From Microvirga sp. 17 mud 1-3 (GTDB lineage Bacteria; Pseudomonadota; Alphaproteobacteria; Rhizobiales; Beijerinckiaceae), in the NCBI RefSeq assembly GCF_003151255.1, contig NZ_CP029481.1, positions 3,845,001 to 3,909,000 on the forward strand: a stretch of DNA of 64,000 nucleotides, given 5' to 3'. How positions within the stretch are numbered: the stretch's first letter is position 1; every line of letters starts with the position of its first letter. The notes beneath the pieces were generated by a model. It saw nothing but the letters and a program-made list of their open reading frames with translations. It did no database searches and had not been told where the DNA came from. Positions 1-7,944 of this stretch are shown piece by piece. The translations under genes were made by a program, and so were the position numbers.

Positions 1-1
1 C

Positions 2-1618
2 CGCCAGTTCGTCCGGGTGGCCACGAACCTGTCCCTGAACTCCGGCGTCTTCGCGACCGACATTCCCCGCTTCGACCCGATGCGCCTCTTCAACGACAAC
101 AGCCAGGAGCGCGCGGTCGAGCCGCCGGCGGAGATCGCCGACGCGGACGTCTCGGTGGTCCGGCTGGACCTTGCCGCATTGTCCGTCGCGGCAAGCGCCC
201 CTTCCCTCTCGGATGACGACGTGCTCGCTCTCCTCGAGGAGGAGCGCCGGGTGTCCTCCGAGGCCGGCCGCCGCACCTCCTTTCCGATCCCGGCGCAGCA
301 GATGCTCTCGCGCACCCTGCGCCAGCCCGACGCCCTGGGCGAGGCTCTCGGATATGCCCGGATCATCGATACGCCCTTCAGCACCATCGACGTCCGGGTG
401 ATTCCGGAAAACGTGACGAACCTGCCCAAGCTCGACCAGCGCGGGACCAACCCGTTGGTGGAGGAGCGCGATGTCGTCCTCAAGAAGGGCGAGACCCTGG
501 AAACGGTCCTGCGCGCCTATGGGGCCGAACCCGGCCAGATCGACGGCATCGCGACGGCGCTCTCGGCCCGGATCAAGACGGCCAGCCTTGCGGAAGGCCA
601 GCATCTGCGCATCCTGATCGCTCCCGGTCCACGTCTCGGCGACCCCCGGCAGATCGTCCGCGTCATCGTGCTGGGAGAGCGCGGAATCGACGCGATCGCG
701 GCCACCAACGACCGGGGCGTCTTCGTCTCCGTGACGCCCGTCAACGACACGGACGGAACCCAGACCGCCTCTGCCGAGGAGGAAGAGGAGGATGATGCGG
801 AGGGCAGCGGCCGCGGCGTCAGGCTCTACGAGAGCCTCTACGAGACGGCCCTCAAGAACGACCTGCCCCGGAAGACCGTGGACGAACTCGTGCGGATCTT
901 CGGCTACGACGTGGATTTCCAGCGCCGGGTCTCATCGGGCGACACCTTCGAGGTCTTCTACGGAGCGGACGAAGACGGCGGTTTGCCGGAAGTCCTCTAT
1001 GCATCCCTCTCGGTCGGAGGTGAGACCCGGCGTGTCTATCGCTACCAGGGCGACGATGGGGGCATCGACTTCTTCGACGAGAGCGGACGCTCCCTGAAGA
1101 AGTTCCTGCTCCGCAAGCCCATCGCGGAGGGCATCCTCAGGTCCGGCTTCGGCTCCCGCTATCACCCGATCCTGGGCTATACCCGGCCCCATACGGGAAT
1201 CGACTGGGCGAACCGGATCGGGACGCCGATCCTCGCGGCCGGTAACGGCACCATCATCAAGGCCGGATGGGAATCGGGCTATGGCCGGCGCGTCGAGATC
1301 CAGCACGCCAACGGCTACGTGACCACGTACAACCATATGTCGGGCTTCGGCAAAGGCGTCGCGCCCGGCGCAAGGGTGCAGCAGGGCCAGGTCGTCGGTT
1401 ATCTCGGCAGCACCGGCCTGTCGACCGGCCCGCACCTTCATTATGAAGTCCTCATCAACGGCAGCTTCGTCGATCCCCTGAAGATCCGCCTGCCCAAGAG
1501 CCGGGAGCTGGAGGGGCGCAGCCTCGTCGAGTTCAAGCGGCAGCGGGAGCAGGTGGACGAGCTGATGTCCCACGCCAGCGCTTCGGCCAGCATCGCCCAG
1601 CGGGCCGACCTGCGCTGA
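2..1618 (+). CDS. M23 family metallopeptidase (LytM endopeptidase), 5' end outside the window
   Basis: A periplasmic peptidoglycan DD-endopeptidase, or an activator of one. The reading frame is open to the left edge, so the true start and probably an N-terminal membrane anchor are missing; a GTG at 17 is only an internal possibility. Numbering from that GTG, a LysM/OapA-like segment lies at about 150-205 and the C-terminal LytM domain at about 375-490. Both zinc-ligand motifs are intact (HTGID with H392 and D396; HLH with H473 and H475), so it is probably catalytically active, unlike the EnvC homologue at 31-32 kb. The C-terminal tail looks disordered. The AEC transporter gene starts 6 bp downstream. 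Confidence 0.9.
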   Translation, partial: RQFVRVATNLSLNSGVFATDIPRFDPMRLFNDNSQERAVEPPAEIADADVSVVRLDLAALSVAASAPSLSDDDVLALLEEERRVSSEAGRRTSFPIPAQQMLSRTLRQPDALGEALGYARIIDTPFSTIDVRVIPENVTNLPKLDQRGTNPLVEERDVVLKKGETLETVLRAYGAEPGQIDGIATALSARIKTASLAEGQHLRILIAPGPRLGDPRQIVRVIVLGERGIDAIAATNDRGVFVSVTPVNDTDGTQTASAEEEEEDDAEGSGRGVRLYESLYETALKNDLPRKTVDELVRIFGYDVDFQRRVSSGDTFEVFYGADEDGGLPEVLYASLSVGGETRRVYRYQGDDGGIDFFDESGRSLKKFLLRKPIAEGILRSGFGSRYHPILGYTRPHTGIDWANRIGTPILAAGNGTIIKAGWESGYGRRVEIQHANGYVTTYNHMSGFGKGVAPGARVQQGQVVGYLGSTGLSTGPHLHYEVLINGSFVDPLKIRLPKSRELEGRSLVEFKRQREQVDELMSHASASASIAQRADLR

Positions 1619-1624
1619 GGCCTC

Positions 1625-2542
1625 ATGCTCGACCTCCTCGCGATCGTCCTGCCGGTCTTTGGCCTGATCGGCATCGGATACGTGGCCAGGCGGGGAAATC
1701 TCGTGTCCGAGCGGATGGGCGAAGGCCTGTCGGAATTCGTCTTTTCCCTCTCCCTCCCGTGCCTGATCTTCCGGACCCTGGTCCGGGCCGAGATTCCGGC
1801 CGTCCAGCCCTGGGGTTATTGGATCTCGTATTTCGCCGGCGTCGCGGTTGTCTGGGCGCTGGCCATGGTGATCGGAAAGCGCTTCTTTTCGCTTAAAGGG
1901 GTCTCGGCCGTCGTGGCCGGCTTCTCGGCCGGCCAGGCGAACACCGTGTTCGTCGGGGTCCCGATGATTCTCAAGGCCTATGGGGATGCCGGGGCGGTGC
2001 CGCTCTTCCTGTTGATCGCCGTGCACCTCCCGGTGACCATGACCCTGGCGACGCTCATGGCAGAGGGACGGCAGGCCTCTCCGCTCGTGATCCTCCGCCG
2101 CCTCGTAACCCATCCGATCGTCGTCGGGATCCTCGCCGGCTCCGCCTGCCGCCCGCTGGCCCCCTATCTGCCGGGGCCGCTCTGGCAGGTGATCGAGCTC
2201 CTCGGGAGCGCTGCCGTCCCGTGCGCCCTGATCTCCATGGGGATCGCCCTTCGCCGCTATGGGCTCGAGACGGGCTGGAAGCTCCCGACCCTGATTTCGG
2301 GCCTCAAGCTCATCCTTCATCCGCTCCTGGTGCTGCTCCTGGCGACCTATGTCTTCGACATGCCGCCGGTCTGGGCCGGGGTGGCGGTCCTCTTCGCGTC
2401 CTGCCCGTCCGGCATCAATGCGTATCTCTTCGCGGAACGCTATGGGGAAGGCGTCGCCCTGGCGTCGAGCGCCGTCACGCTCTCGACGGTGTTCGCCCTC
2501 GGGACCACCCTGCTGTGGCTCTATGTGCTGGGGGTCGGCTGA
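1625..2542 (+). CDS. AEC family transporter (auxin efflux carrier type permease)
   Basis: A 305-residue, very hydrophobic inner-membrane protein with the usual length and pattern of the AEC family: about ten membrane segments in two halves. It opens with a short hydrophobic start (MLDLLAIVLPVFGLIGIGY) and has a conserved-looking second half with Gly- and Pro-rich helices. Bacterial members export or import small organic anions such as malate, but the substrate cannot be read from the sequence. It lies 6 bp after the M23 peptidase gene and converges on gluQRS. A palindromic repeat of a type common in Rhizobiales fills the space after its stop. Confidence 0.88.
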   Translation: MLDLLAIVLPVFGLIGIGYVARRGNLVSERMGEGLSEFVFSLSLPCLIFRTLVRAEIPAVQPWGYWISYFAGVAVVWALAMVIGKRFFSLKGVSAVVAGFSAGQANTVFVGVPMILKAYGDAGAVPLFLLIAVHLPVTMTLATLMAEGRQASPLVILRRLVTHPIVVGILAGSACRPLAPYLPGPLWQVIELLGSAAVPCALISMGIALRRYGLETGWKLPTLISGLKLILHPLLVLLLATYVFDMPPVWAGVAVLFASCPSGINAYLFAERYGEGVALASSAVTLSTVFALGTTLLWLYVLGVG

Positions 2543-2562
2543 GGGCCGAAGCCTCGAGTATC

Positions 2563-2610
2563 GGACGCAAAAGTGGGAACCGGTTTTGCGGGAAAAGATG
2601 CTCACAAAAC
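2563..2610. repeat. Short palindromic intergenic repeat between convergent genes
   Basis: The arms CGCAAAA (2566-2572) and TTTTGCG (2584-2590) form an imperfect palindrome around GTGGGAACCGG. The element, including the trailing GGAAAAGATGCTCACAAAA segment, resembles repeats scattered between genes in Methylobacteriaceae and Bradyrhizobiaceae. It may serve as a bidirectional transcription stop between the AEC gene and gluQRS; there is no clean U-tract. Confidence 0.5.
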
Positions 2611-3471
2611 CAGAAGCCTGACGGCCTCGGCCGATACGCCCCGGGCGCGCAGATCTGCCAGGGCCCCCGAGCCCCGGCTCTTCGCCAGCTTGTCGCCCAT
2701 CGGGTCGAGGATCAGGTCGTGGTGGTGGTAGAGGGGCGTCGGTAGGCCGAGGAGCCTCTGAAGGAGAACGTGGAGGTCCGTCGCGGCCTCGAGATCCTTC
2801 CCGCGGACCACATGACTGACTTCCTGCAGGGCGTCGTCCACGACCACGGACAGGTGATAGCTCGTCGGAATGTCCTTGCGCACGATGACGGCGTCACCCC
2901 AGCGGGCGGGCTGCGCCTCCACCCTCTCGGCATTCCCGTCCCGGTCGAACCGCTCATAGAAAAGCGCCCCGCCTGCCCGCTTCAGCGCGGCCTCCATGTC
3001 GATTCTCAGCGCATGCGGCTCGCCCGCCGCGATCCGGCGCTCGGCCTCGGCGGCATCGAGCCCCTTGCAGGTTCCCGGATAGGCGGGAGCACCATCCGGA
3101 TCGCGCGGCCAGGGCGCACATGTCTCCTCCTCGCGGCGGGCCACCGCCTCGGCCAGGGCCTTGCGGGAGCAGAAGCAAGGGTAGAGGAGGCCTTCCGCCT
3201 TCAGGGTCGCGGCGGCTGCGCGGTAGAGATCGAAATGCTCGGATTGCCGGCGGACGGGCTCCTCCCAGCGCAGGCCGAGCCAGGTCAGGTCCTCGAGGAT
3301 GCCCGCCACATAGGCCGGACGGCAGCGGGCAAGATCGATATCCTCGATGCGCAGGAGCAGGCGGCCCGAGAACCGGGCGGCGAAATCGGCGTTCAGGAGC
3401 GCCGACCGGGCGTGCCCCAGATGGAGCCGCCCGTTCGGGCTGGGGGCGAAGCGGAAGACGGGCACGGACAT
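2602..3471 (-). CDS. gluQRS: Glutamyl-Q tRNA(Asp) synthetase
   Basis: A 289-residue paralogue of the glutamyl-tRNA synthetase catalytic core. It activates glutamate and attaches it to the queuosine base at position 34 of tRNA-Asp. The HIGH-type motif (HLGH within PSPNGRLHLGH) is near the N terminus and a KMSKS-like loop (DKLAKS) is near the C terminus. A cysteine cluster (CFC near residue 97, then a later C...C pair) fits the zinc site of this family. The short length and the absence of an anticodon-binding domain separate it from GltX. It stands alone on the minus strand. Confidence 0.93.
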   Translation of the reverse strand: MSVPVFRFAPSPNGRLHLGHARSALLNADFAARFSGRLLLRIEDIDLARCRPAYVAGILEDLTWLGLRWEEPVRRQSEHFDLYRAAAATLKAEGLLYPCFCSRKALAEAVARREEETCAPWPRDPDGAPAYPGTCKGLDAAEAERRIAAGEPHALRIDMEAALKRAGGALFYERFDRDGNAERVEAQPARWGDAVIVRKDIPTSYHLSVVVDDALQEVSHVVRGKDLEAATDLHVLLQRLLGLPTPLYHHHDLILDPMGDKLAKSRGSGALADLRARGVSAEAVRLLVL

Positions 3472-3510
3472 TCGCGTAACCTTCGGGTCCGGACGCCGGG
3501 ATCAGCCTCC

Positions 3511-4281
3511 TCAGCCGCGGGCAGCCCTCAGAGCCATCTGCGCGCCGTTGCGCAGGAGGGCCGTGTCGCTGGCGATGGAGACCAGCTGGAAGCCCTGGCG
3601 CGTGTGCTCCGCGGCGCGCTCGCCGGAGGCAGCGTAAATTCCGGCGATCTTGCCGGCCGCGCGGGTGCGGGCAACCGTATGGCTGAGCGCCTCCTCGACG
3701 GCCGCGCTCACCGGATCGAGCTCCCGCCCCTGCGACAGGCCGATGGAGAGATCGGAGGGGCCGATGAAGACCCCGTCGATCCCCGGAAGAGCCAGGATGT
3801 CGTCAATGATCGCGAGGGCTTCCCGGGTCTCGATCATGGCAAGCGCCAGGGTCAGGCCGTTCCCGCCCTTAAAATACTCGCCGGGCCCGAGACCCGTAAT
3901 GCTCAAGGCGCCGTGCGGTCCCCAGCTGCGCTCGCCCACGGGCGGAAACTTCATCGCAGCCGCGAAACGGCGGGCATCCTCGAGCGTGTTGATCATGGGG
4001 GCGATCACCCCGGAGGCTCCCGCGTCGAGAAGGCGCGACGCCATCCCGAAATCCCCGACCGGGATCCGGGCCATGGCGGGCTTCCCGGCCGCCGCGATGA
4101 GCGGAATTGCCCGGACCGTCGCGGCGAAGTCGATGGCCCCATGCTGCATGTCGATGACCACCGCATCGAACGCCTCCCTGGCCAGGATGCCGGGCACCGA
4201 CGGCTCCGGCAGCCCACACCATGCGGCAAGGGCGGGGGAACCGGCTTTCAGCCGGTCCGGCAGCGACGAATGGGGCGTCAT
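3511..4281 (-). CDS. HpcH/HpaI family class II aldolase
   Basis: A 256-residue TIM-barrel aldolase of the HpcH/HpaI/citrate-lyase-beta superfamily. These enzymes use a divalent metal to cleave or form pyruvate-derived 2-keto-3-deoxy acids such as 4-hydroxy-2-oxoheptanedioate or 2-keto-3-deoxy-rhamnonate. Family hallmarks are VVIDMQHGAIDF near residue 40 (catalytic His region), MIETREAL (metal-binding Glu) and GVFIGPSDLSIGL. The substrate cannot be assigned, since no degradation operon surrounds it. It is 39 bp upstream of gluQRS on the same strand, so it may be cotranscribed. Confidence 0.87.
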   Translation of the reverse strand: MTPHSSLPDRLKAGSPALAAWCGLPEPSVPGILAREAFDAVVIDMQHGAIDFAATVRAIPLIAAAGKPAMARIPVGDFGMASRLLDAGASGVIAPMINTLEDARRFAAAMKFPPVGERSWGPHGALSITGLGPGEYFKGGNGLTLALAMIETREALAIIDDILALPGIDGVFIGPSDLSIGLSQGRELDPVSAAVEEALSHTVARTRAAGKIAGIYAASGERAAEHTRQGFQLVSIASDTALLRNGAQMALRAARG

Positions 4282-4353
4282 GGGGCAGCCTTCAGGAAGG
4301 GGAACGATGGGCCCGTGCCGTTCGGCACGGGCGACATGGCATCGACAACCGGC

Positions 4354-4677
4354 TCAGAGGCCGGCTTTGATTTCGTCGACCGCGCGGGCCATCTGCTCGC
4401 TCAGCTTGCGGGTCAGTTCAGCCTCGTCCGCCGGCTTGCCGGCCGCTTCGAGATCGGCCCGGACCTTGCGGATCACGTCGGCATCGCCCGCTTCCTCGAA
4501 ATCGGCCAGCACGACGCTCTTGGCGTATTCCTCGGCGTCCGCTCCGGTCTTGCCGAGCTGGGCCGCAACCCAGAGGCCGAAGAGCTTGTTGCGGCGAGCG
4601 GTCGCCTTGAAACGAAGTTCCTCATCGTGTGCAAACTTCTTTTCGAATGCGTCCTTGCGCTCGTCGAAGGCGGTCAT
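4354..4677 (-). CDS. DUF1476 protein, probable F1-ATPase inhibitor (zeta subunit)
   Basis: A 107-residue, charged, mostly helical protein that matches DUF1476 over its whole length (MTAFDERKDAFEKKFAHDEE at the start). In Paracoccus and other alphaproteobacteria this family is the zeta subunit, which blocks ATP hydrolysis by the F1 motor; that role is inferred here from the family. The ATG at 4677 is chosen because GGGAGA lies just upstream on the minus strand and family members begin there, although the frame is open further upstream. It is divergent from purC. Confidence 0.88.
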   Translation of the reverse strand: MTAFDERKDAFEKKFAHDEELRFKATARRNKLFGLWVAAQLGKTGADAEEYAKSVVLADFEEAGDADVIRKVRADLEAAGKPADEAELTRKLSEQMARAVDEIKAGL

Positions 4678-4899
4678 AGAGTTTTCTCCCGTTTGTGCTT
4701 CCCGCGATATAAAGGCGCGCAAGCATAACCGCCAGAGGCAATCCCGTTCGAAGAGCCCCCTGGAACCGGCCGACACGCCGGCGAACTCCTTCCGTTGTGC
4801 TCGGGAGAGGGATCGGATAGGTTGCGCCCAAGCCGGGGACGGTCCCGATCGGACTCGCGCCAGCCGCGGATCTGCACATATTATCTAGGAGCCACGGCC

Positions 4900-5694
4900 A
4901 TGGATTTCCTCAAACCACGGTATACGCCTATGAATCGCCGCCGTCGCATCTATGAGGGCAAGGCGAAGGTCCTCTATGAAGGGCCGGAGCCCGGAACGCT
5001 CATCCAGCACTTCAAGGATGATGCCACCGCCTTCAATGCCAAGAAGCATGAAGTGATCGACGGGAAGGGCGTCCTGAACAACCGGATTTCGGAATACATC
5101 TTCCAGAATCTGAACGATATCGGCGTCCCGACCCACTTCATCCGCCGCCTCAACATGCGCGAGCAGCTGATTCGCGAAGTGGAGATCATTCCGCTCGAGG
5201 TGGTGGTACGGAACGTCGCAGCCGGCTCCCTGTCCCAGCGCCTGGGCCTGGAAGAGGGTACCCAGCTGCCCCGCTCGATCATCGAATTCTATTACAAGAA
5301 CGACAAGCTCAACGACCCGATGGTGTCGGAGGAGCACATCACGGCCTTCGGCTGGGCGACGCCCCAGGAGATCGACGACATCATGGCGCTGGCCATCCGG
5401 GTCAACGACTTCCTGTCCGGCCTCTTCCTCGGCGTCGGCATCCGTCTCGTCGACTTCAAGATGGAGACGGGCCGCCTCTGGGAAGGCGAGATGATGCGCA
5501 TCGTCGTCGCCGACGAGATCTCCCCGGATTCCTGCCGCCTCTGGGACATCAAGTCCAAGGACAAGCTCGACAAGGACCGCTTCCGCCGCGACATGGGCGG
5601 CCTGGTTGAGGCCTATTCCGAGGTTGCCCGCCGCCTCGGCATCATGTCCGAGAACGAGAACCCCACCATGGGTGGCCCGCGCCTCGTCCAGTGA
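4900..5694 (+). CDS. purC: Phosphoribosylaminoimidazole-succinocarboxamide synthase
   Basis: A 264-residue SAICAR synthetase that joins aspartate to CAIR using ATP in purine synthesis. It shows the ATP-binding start ([15 protein letters not shown]), the [11 protein letters not shown] segment and a C-terminal MGG. The ATG at 4900 has AGGAG nine bases upstream; the frame is open before it, but homologues start here. It lies upstream of the purS-purQ-purL group, separated from it by repeats and a lipoprotein gene, and has its own terminator, so it is probably a separate transcription unit. Confidence 0.96.
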   Translation: MDFLKPRYTPMNRRRRIYEGKAKVLYEGPEPGTLIQHFKDDATAFNAKKHEVIDGKGVLNNRISEYIFQNLNDIGVPTHFIRRLNMREQLIREVEIIPLEVVVRNVAAGSLSQRLGLEEGTQLPRSIIEFYYKNDKLNDPMVSEEHITAFGWATPQEIDDIMALAIRVNDFLSGLFLGVGIRLVDFKMETGRLWEGEMMRIVVADEISPDSCRLWDIKSKDKLDKDRFRRDMGGLVEAYSEVARRLGIMSENENPTMGGPRLVQ

Positions 5695-5718
5695 GGCTAG
5701 GCCATATGGACCTGAGAG

Positions 5719-5744
5719 ACCCGGCCTCGTGCCGGGTTTTTCTT
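5719..5744 (+). terminator. Rho-independent terminator after purC
   Basis: A perfect 7-bp stem ACCCGGC/GCCGGGT with a five-base loop, followed by TTTTCTTT, lies 25 bp after the purC stop. Confidence 0.85.
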
Positions 5745-5797
5745 TGCCGGCGGCCGGAACGTACTTCTCCCTCCCGGGGGAAAACGGAAACACCACC

Positions 5798-5940
5798 GTC
5801 ATTCCGGGGCGAGCGTAGCGAGAACCCGGAACCCATAGCCGCTGACGAGGCAAGATAAAGCGCAGCGGCTGCTGTAGCTCTTTCTCCTGAAACGCTTGTG
5901 TTTATGGGTTCCGGGCTCCGTTCCGCGGCCCCGGAATGAC
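5798..5940. repeat. Composite inverted repeat, type A, copy 1
   Basis: Two palindromic arms face each other: GTCATTCCGGGGC...CCGGAACCCATA on the left and TATGGGTTCCGGGC...CCCCGGAATGAC on the right, about 65 bp apart. The spacer, which starts GCCGCTGACG, is partly shared with a second copy at 14485-14629. The layout suggests a non-autonomous repeat of the REP/RPE kind that is mobilised or amplified as a unit. No coding capacity is seen. Confidence 0.75.
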
Positions 5941-5953
5941 GAGGGGTAGCGCT

Positions 5954-6070
5954 ACCCTGCCCTCTCCCCCCCTTGTGGGGGAGAGTTGGAGAGGGGGGTG
6001 TAAGCGCCGACCTGGATTCAGCTCAGCGCCGACACCCCCACCCTAACCCTCCCCACAAGGGGGAGGGAAT
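5954..6070. repeat. Composite palindromic repeat, type B, copy 1
   Basis: The left part CTCTCCCCC...GGGGGAGAG and the right part CCCTCCCC-ACAAG-GGGGAGGG are each hairpins, and the flanking GGGGGGTGT and ACACCCCC can pair with each other. A close copy lies at 13928-14040. It directly follows the type A repeat, leaving the 5695-6159 gap filled by a terminator and repeats. Confidence 0.75.
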
Positions 6071-6159
6071 TCTGTCGAGCCACGCCCCAGCAGCACAAGC
6101 TTCGCATGGCGATACGGGAACCCTCGACCGCAAGACCGTTTCGTGCATAGAAGCAAGCC

Positions 6160-6702
6160 ATGCGGCTCCGCTTCACCCTTCCGATCATCTTCAGCCTATG
6201 CCTCGCCTCCTGCGGCTACATTCCCCGCCCGGTCGAAGGCGTGCCGCCGGGGGCGCCGTGGGAGGCGCTTCCGCTGAGGAAATGGCTGGCGGAAGACCGG
6301 GCCGAGCCCATTGCCCTTGCGTTCTGCGCGCCGCCGGAATGCACGCCGGGCCTCGTGGTCGGCATCGTCAGGCTCTCCGGGCGGGATGCGGACGAGGCCG
6401 AGGCGGTTCTGAAGGACCCATCGGTCCTGGCCCGGGCTCTGCAATCCCCTCGCCCGAAACCGGCACCCGGCCGGAAAAGGCCGGTCCGCACCCTAGCCGA
6501 GGCCACGCCTCTCGAAGATGGGCCCTTGCATGGCTTCGCGGTCAGCCTGGCACCGGCGGACGGGAAAAAGCGCCCCGCCTATGGGGCCGCCCTCGGGCTG
6601 AGGACCGGCGAGACGCTGCAGGCGGTCCTCGTCATCGGTGAGGACGAGACTGCGGTCCGCAACACCGTGCGGGAGGTCGCAAGGCGTGAATTGCGGCCTT
6701 GA
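6160..6702 (+). CDS. Small lipoprotein of unknown function
   Basis: A 180-residue protein that begins with a classic lipoprotein signal: a hydrophobic stretch ending in the lipobox LASC, so mature Cys17 would be lipidated. The remainder is proline- and charge-rich without a recognisable domain. A central segment with CAPPECTPG could form a disulfide. Many Rhizobiales carry a small uncharacterised lipoprotein or membrane protein near the purine genes. The ATG is preferred because the signal peptide starts there. Function unknown; export to the membrane face is the only firm statement. Confidence 0.75.
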   Translation: MRLRFTLPIIFSLCLASCGYIPRPVEGVPPGAPWEALPLRKWLAEDRAEPIALAFCAPPECTPGLVVGIVRLSGRDADEAEAVLKDPSVLARALQSPRPKPAPGRKRPVRTLAEATPLEDGPLHGFAVSLAPADGKKRPAYGAALGLRTGETLQAVLVIGEDETAVRNTVREVARRELRP

Positions 6703-6771
6703 CGCCGTTGTTTCCGAAGCGCTTTCCCTTTATGGCGTTGGCCATCTTCCAAAGGACAGGCCGAGGACCCC

Positions 6772-7011
6772 ATGAAAGCCCGCGTCACCGTGACCCTCAA
6801 GAACGGCGTTCTCGATCCCCAGGGCAAGGCCATCGAAGGGGCCCTCAAGTCCCTCGGGGTCGACGGCATCGCCAATGTCCGCCAGGGCAAGGTCTTCGAT
6901 ATCGAGCTCGACACGACCGACAAGGCCAAGGCGGAGGCCGCCCTCAAGGCCGCCTGCGAGAAGCTCCTGGCGAACACCGTCATCGAAAACTACCGCGTCG
7001 ACCTGGCCTGA
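6772..7011 (+). CDS. purS: Phosphoribosylformylglycinamidine synthase subunit PurS
   Basis: A 79-residue subunit that bridges PurQ and PurL in the three-part FGAM synthase and helps channel ammonia from the glutaminase to the synthetase. It matches the family over its full length ([20 protein letters not shown] at the start, then the [13 protein letters not shown] segment). AGGACAGGCCGAGGA lies upstream of the ATG. It starts the purS-purQ-purL group, with 50 bp to purQ. Confidence 0.95.
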   Translation: MKARVTVTLKNGVLDPQGKAIEGALKSLGVDGIANVRQGKVFDIELDTTDKAKAEAALKAACEKLLANTVIENYRVDLA

Positions 7012-7061
7012 CCGTCGGGCCCGGACTGACTCCGGACCATGCCGCTAGAAGGATGAGTTGG

Positions 7062-7760
7062 ATGAAATCCGCCGTCATCGTTTTTCCCGGATCCAATCGC
7101 GAAGGCGATGTGATGCGGGCGCTTAAAGCCGCCGGCTCCCAGGTCGAGAAGGTCTGGCATGCCGAGACCGATTTGCCCAAGGGCACGGACCTCGTGGTCC
7201 TGCCGGGCGGTTTTTCCTATGGCGATTATCTTCGCTGCGGCGCCATTGCGGGGCGGGCCACGGTCATGGATGCGGTGCGGGCGCATGCGGCGCGCGGCGG
7301 CCTCGTACTTGGCATCTGCAACGGCTTCCAGATCCTGTGCGAATCGGGGCTCCTGCCAGGCATCCTGATGCGCAACGCGAACCTCAGATTCATCTGCCAT
7401 CGCCAGTTCCTGCGGGTGGAGCGCAACGACACCGCCTTCACCCGGGCCTATGAGAAGGGCCAGGCGATCGATGTGTGCGTTGCCCACGGAGAAGGCAATT
7501 ACACAGCCGACGGCGAGACCCTGAAGCGCCTCGAAGGCGAGGGCCTCGTGGCCTTCCGCTACTGCGATGCGAACGGCCATGTGACGCCGGATGCCAACCG
7601 CAACGGCTCCATGAACTCCATTGCGGGCATCTATTCCGACAAGCTCAACGTCCTCGGCATGATGCCGCATCCGGAGAACCTGATCGAGGATCTCGTCGGC
7701 GGGACGGATGGGCGCGGGCTCTTCGAGAGCCTTGTGTCGAGTTTTCCGAAAGCGGCTTGA
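7062..7760 (+). CDS. purQ: Phosphoribosylformylglycinamidine synthase subunit PurQ (glutaminase)
   Basis: A 232-residue class I glutamine amidotransferase that supplies ammonia to PurL. The nucleophile Cys lies in GICNGFQ and the catalytic His in MMPHPEN. The N-terminal [16 protein letters not shown] is typical. The ATG at 7062 is preferred to one at 7053 because AGAAGG is nine bases upstream of 7062 but abuts 7053. The frame is open far upstream, past purS, without meaning. A palindromic repeat separates it from purL. Confidence 0.95.
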   Translation: MKSAVIVFPGSNREGDVMRALKAAGSQVEKVWHAETDLPKGTDLVVLPGGFSYGDYLRCGAIAGRATVMDAVRAHAARGGLVLGICNGFQILCESGLLPGILMRNANLRFICHRQFLRVERNDTAFTRAYEKGQAIDVCVAHGEGNYTADGETLKRLEGEGLVAFRYCDANGHVTPDANRNGSMNSIAGIYSDKLNVLGMMPHPENLIEDLVGGTDGRGLFESLVSSFPKAA

Positions 7761-7931
7761 CCCCTCTCCCGGGTGGGAGAGGCACAGGGGTGAGGGACAG
7801 ACGCTGCCTGATATGGCGCGAAGATCCTGATCCCTCCTCCAGGCGGTTCGATGGCTTTTATCGATTCCGCTCCCAACCCTCACCCCGCTCGCTCACGCGA
7901 GCGACCCTCTCCCAACCAGGAGAGGGTAACA
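7761..7931. repeat. Composite palindromic repeat, type C, between purQ and purL
   Basis: The left part holds CCTCTCCC-GGGT-GGGAGAGG followed by GGGGTGAGGG. The right part holds CCCTCACCCC, a CGCTCG/CGAGCG hairpin and CCCTCTCC...GGAGAGGG. The GGTGAGGG and CCCTCACC blocks can pair across the middle to make a long cruciform or mRNA hairpin inside the pur operon. A related half-element is at 13797-13849. Confidence 0.7.
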
Positions 7932-7944
7932 AAGCGAGACACCG

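Noticed and set aside
932..2605. A 557-codon open frame on the minus strand opposite the M23 and AEC genes
   Set aside because: It is a high-GC shadow: its translation is rich in Arg, Asp, Gly and His without domains, and both plus-strand genes have clear families.
2770..4728. A 652-codon plus-strand frame opposite gluQRS, the aldolase and the DUF1476 gene
   Set aside because: It spans three recognisable minus-strand genes and the gaps between them, which no single real gene would do.
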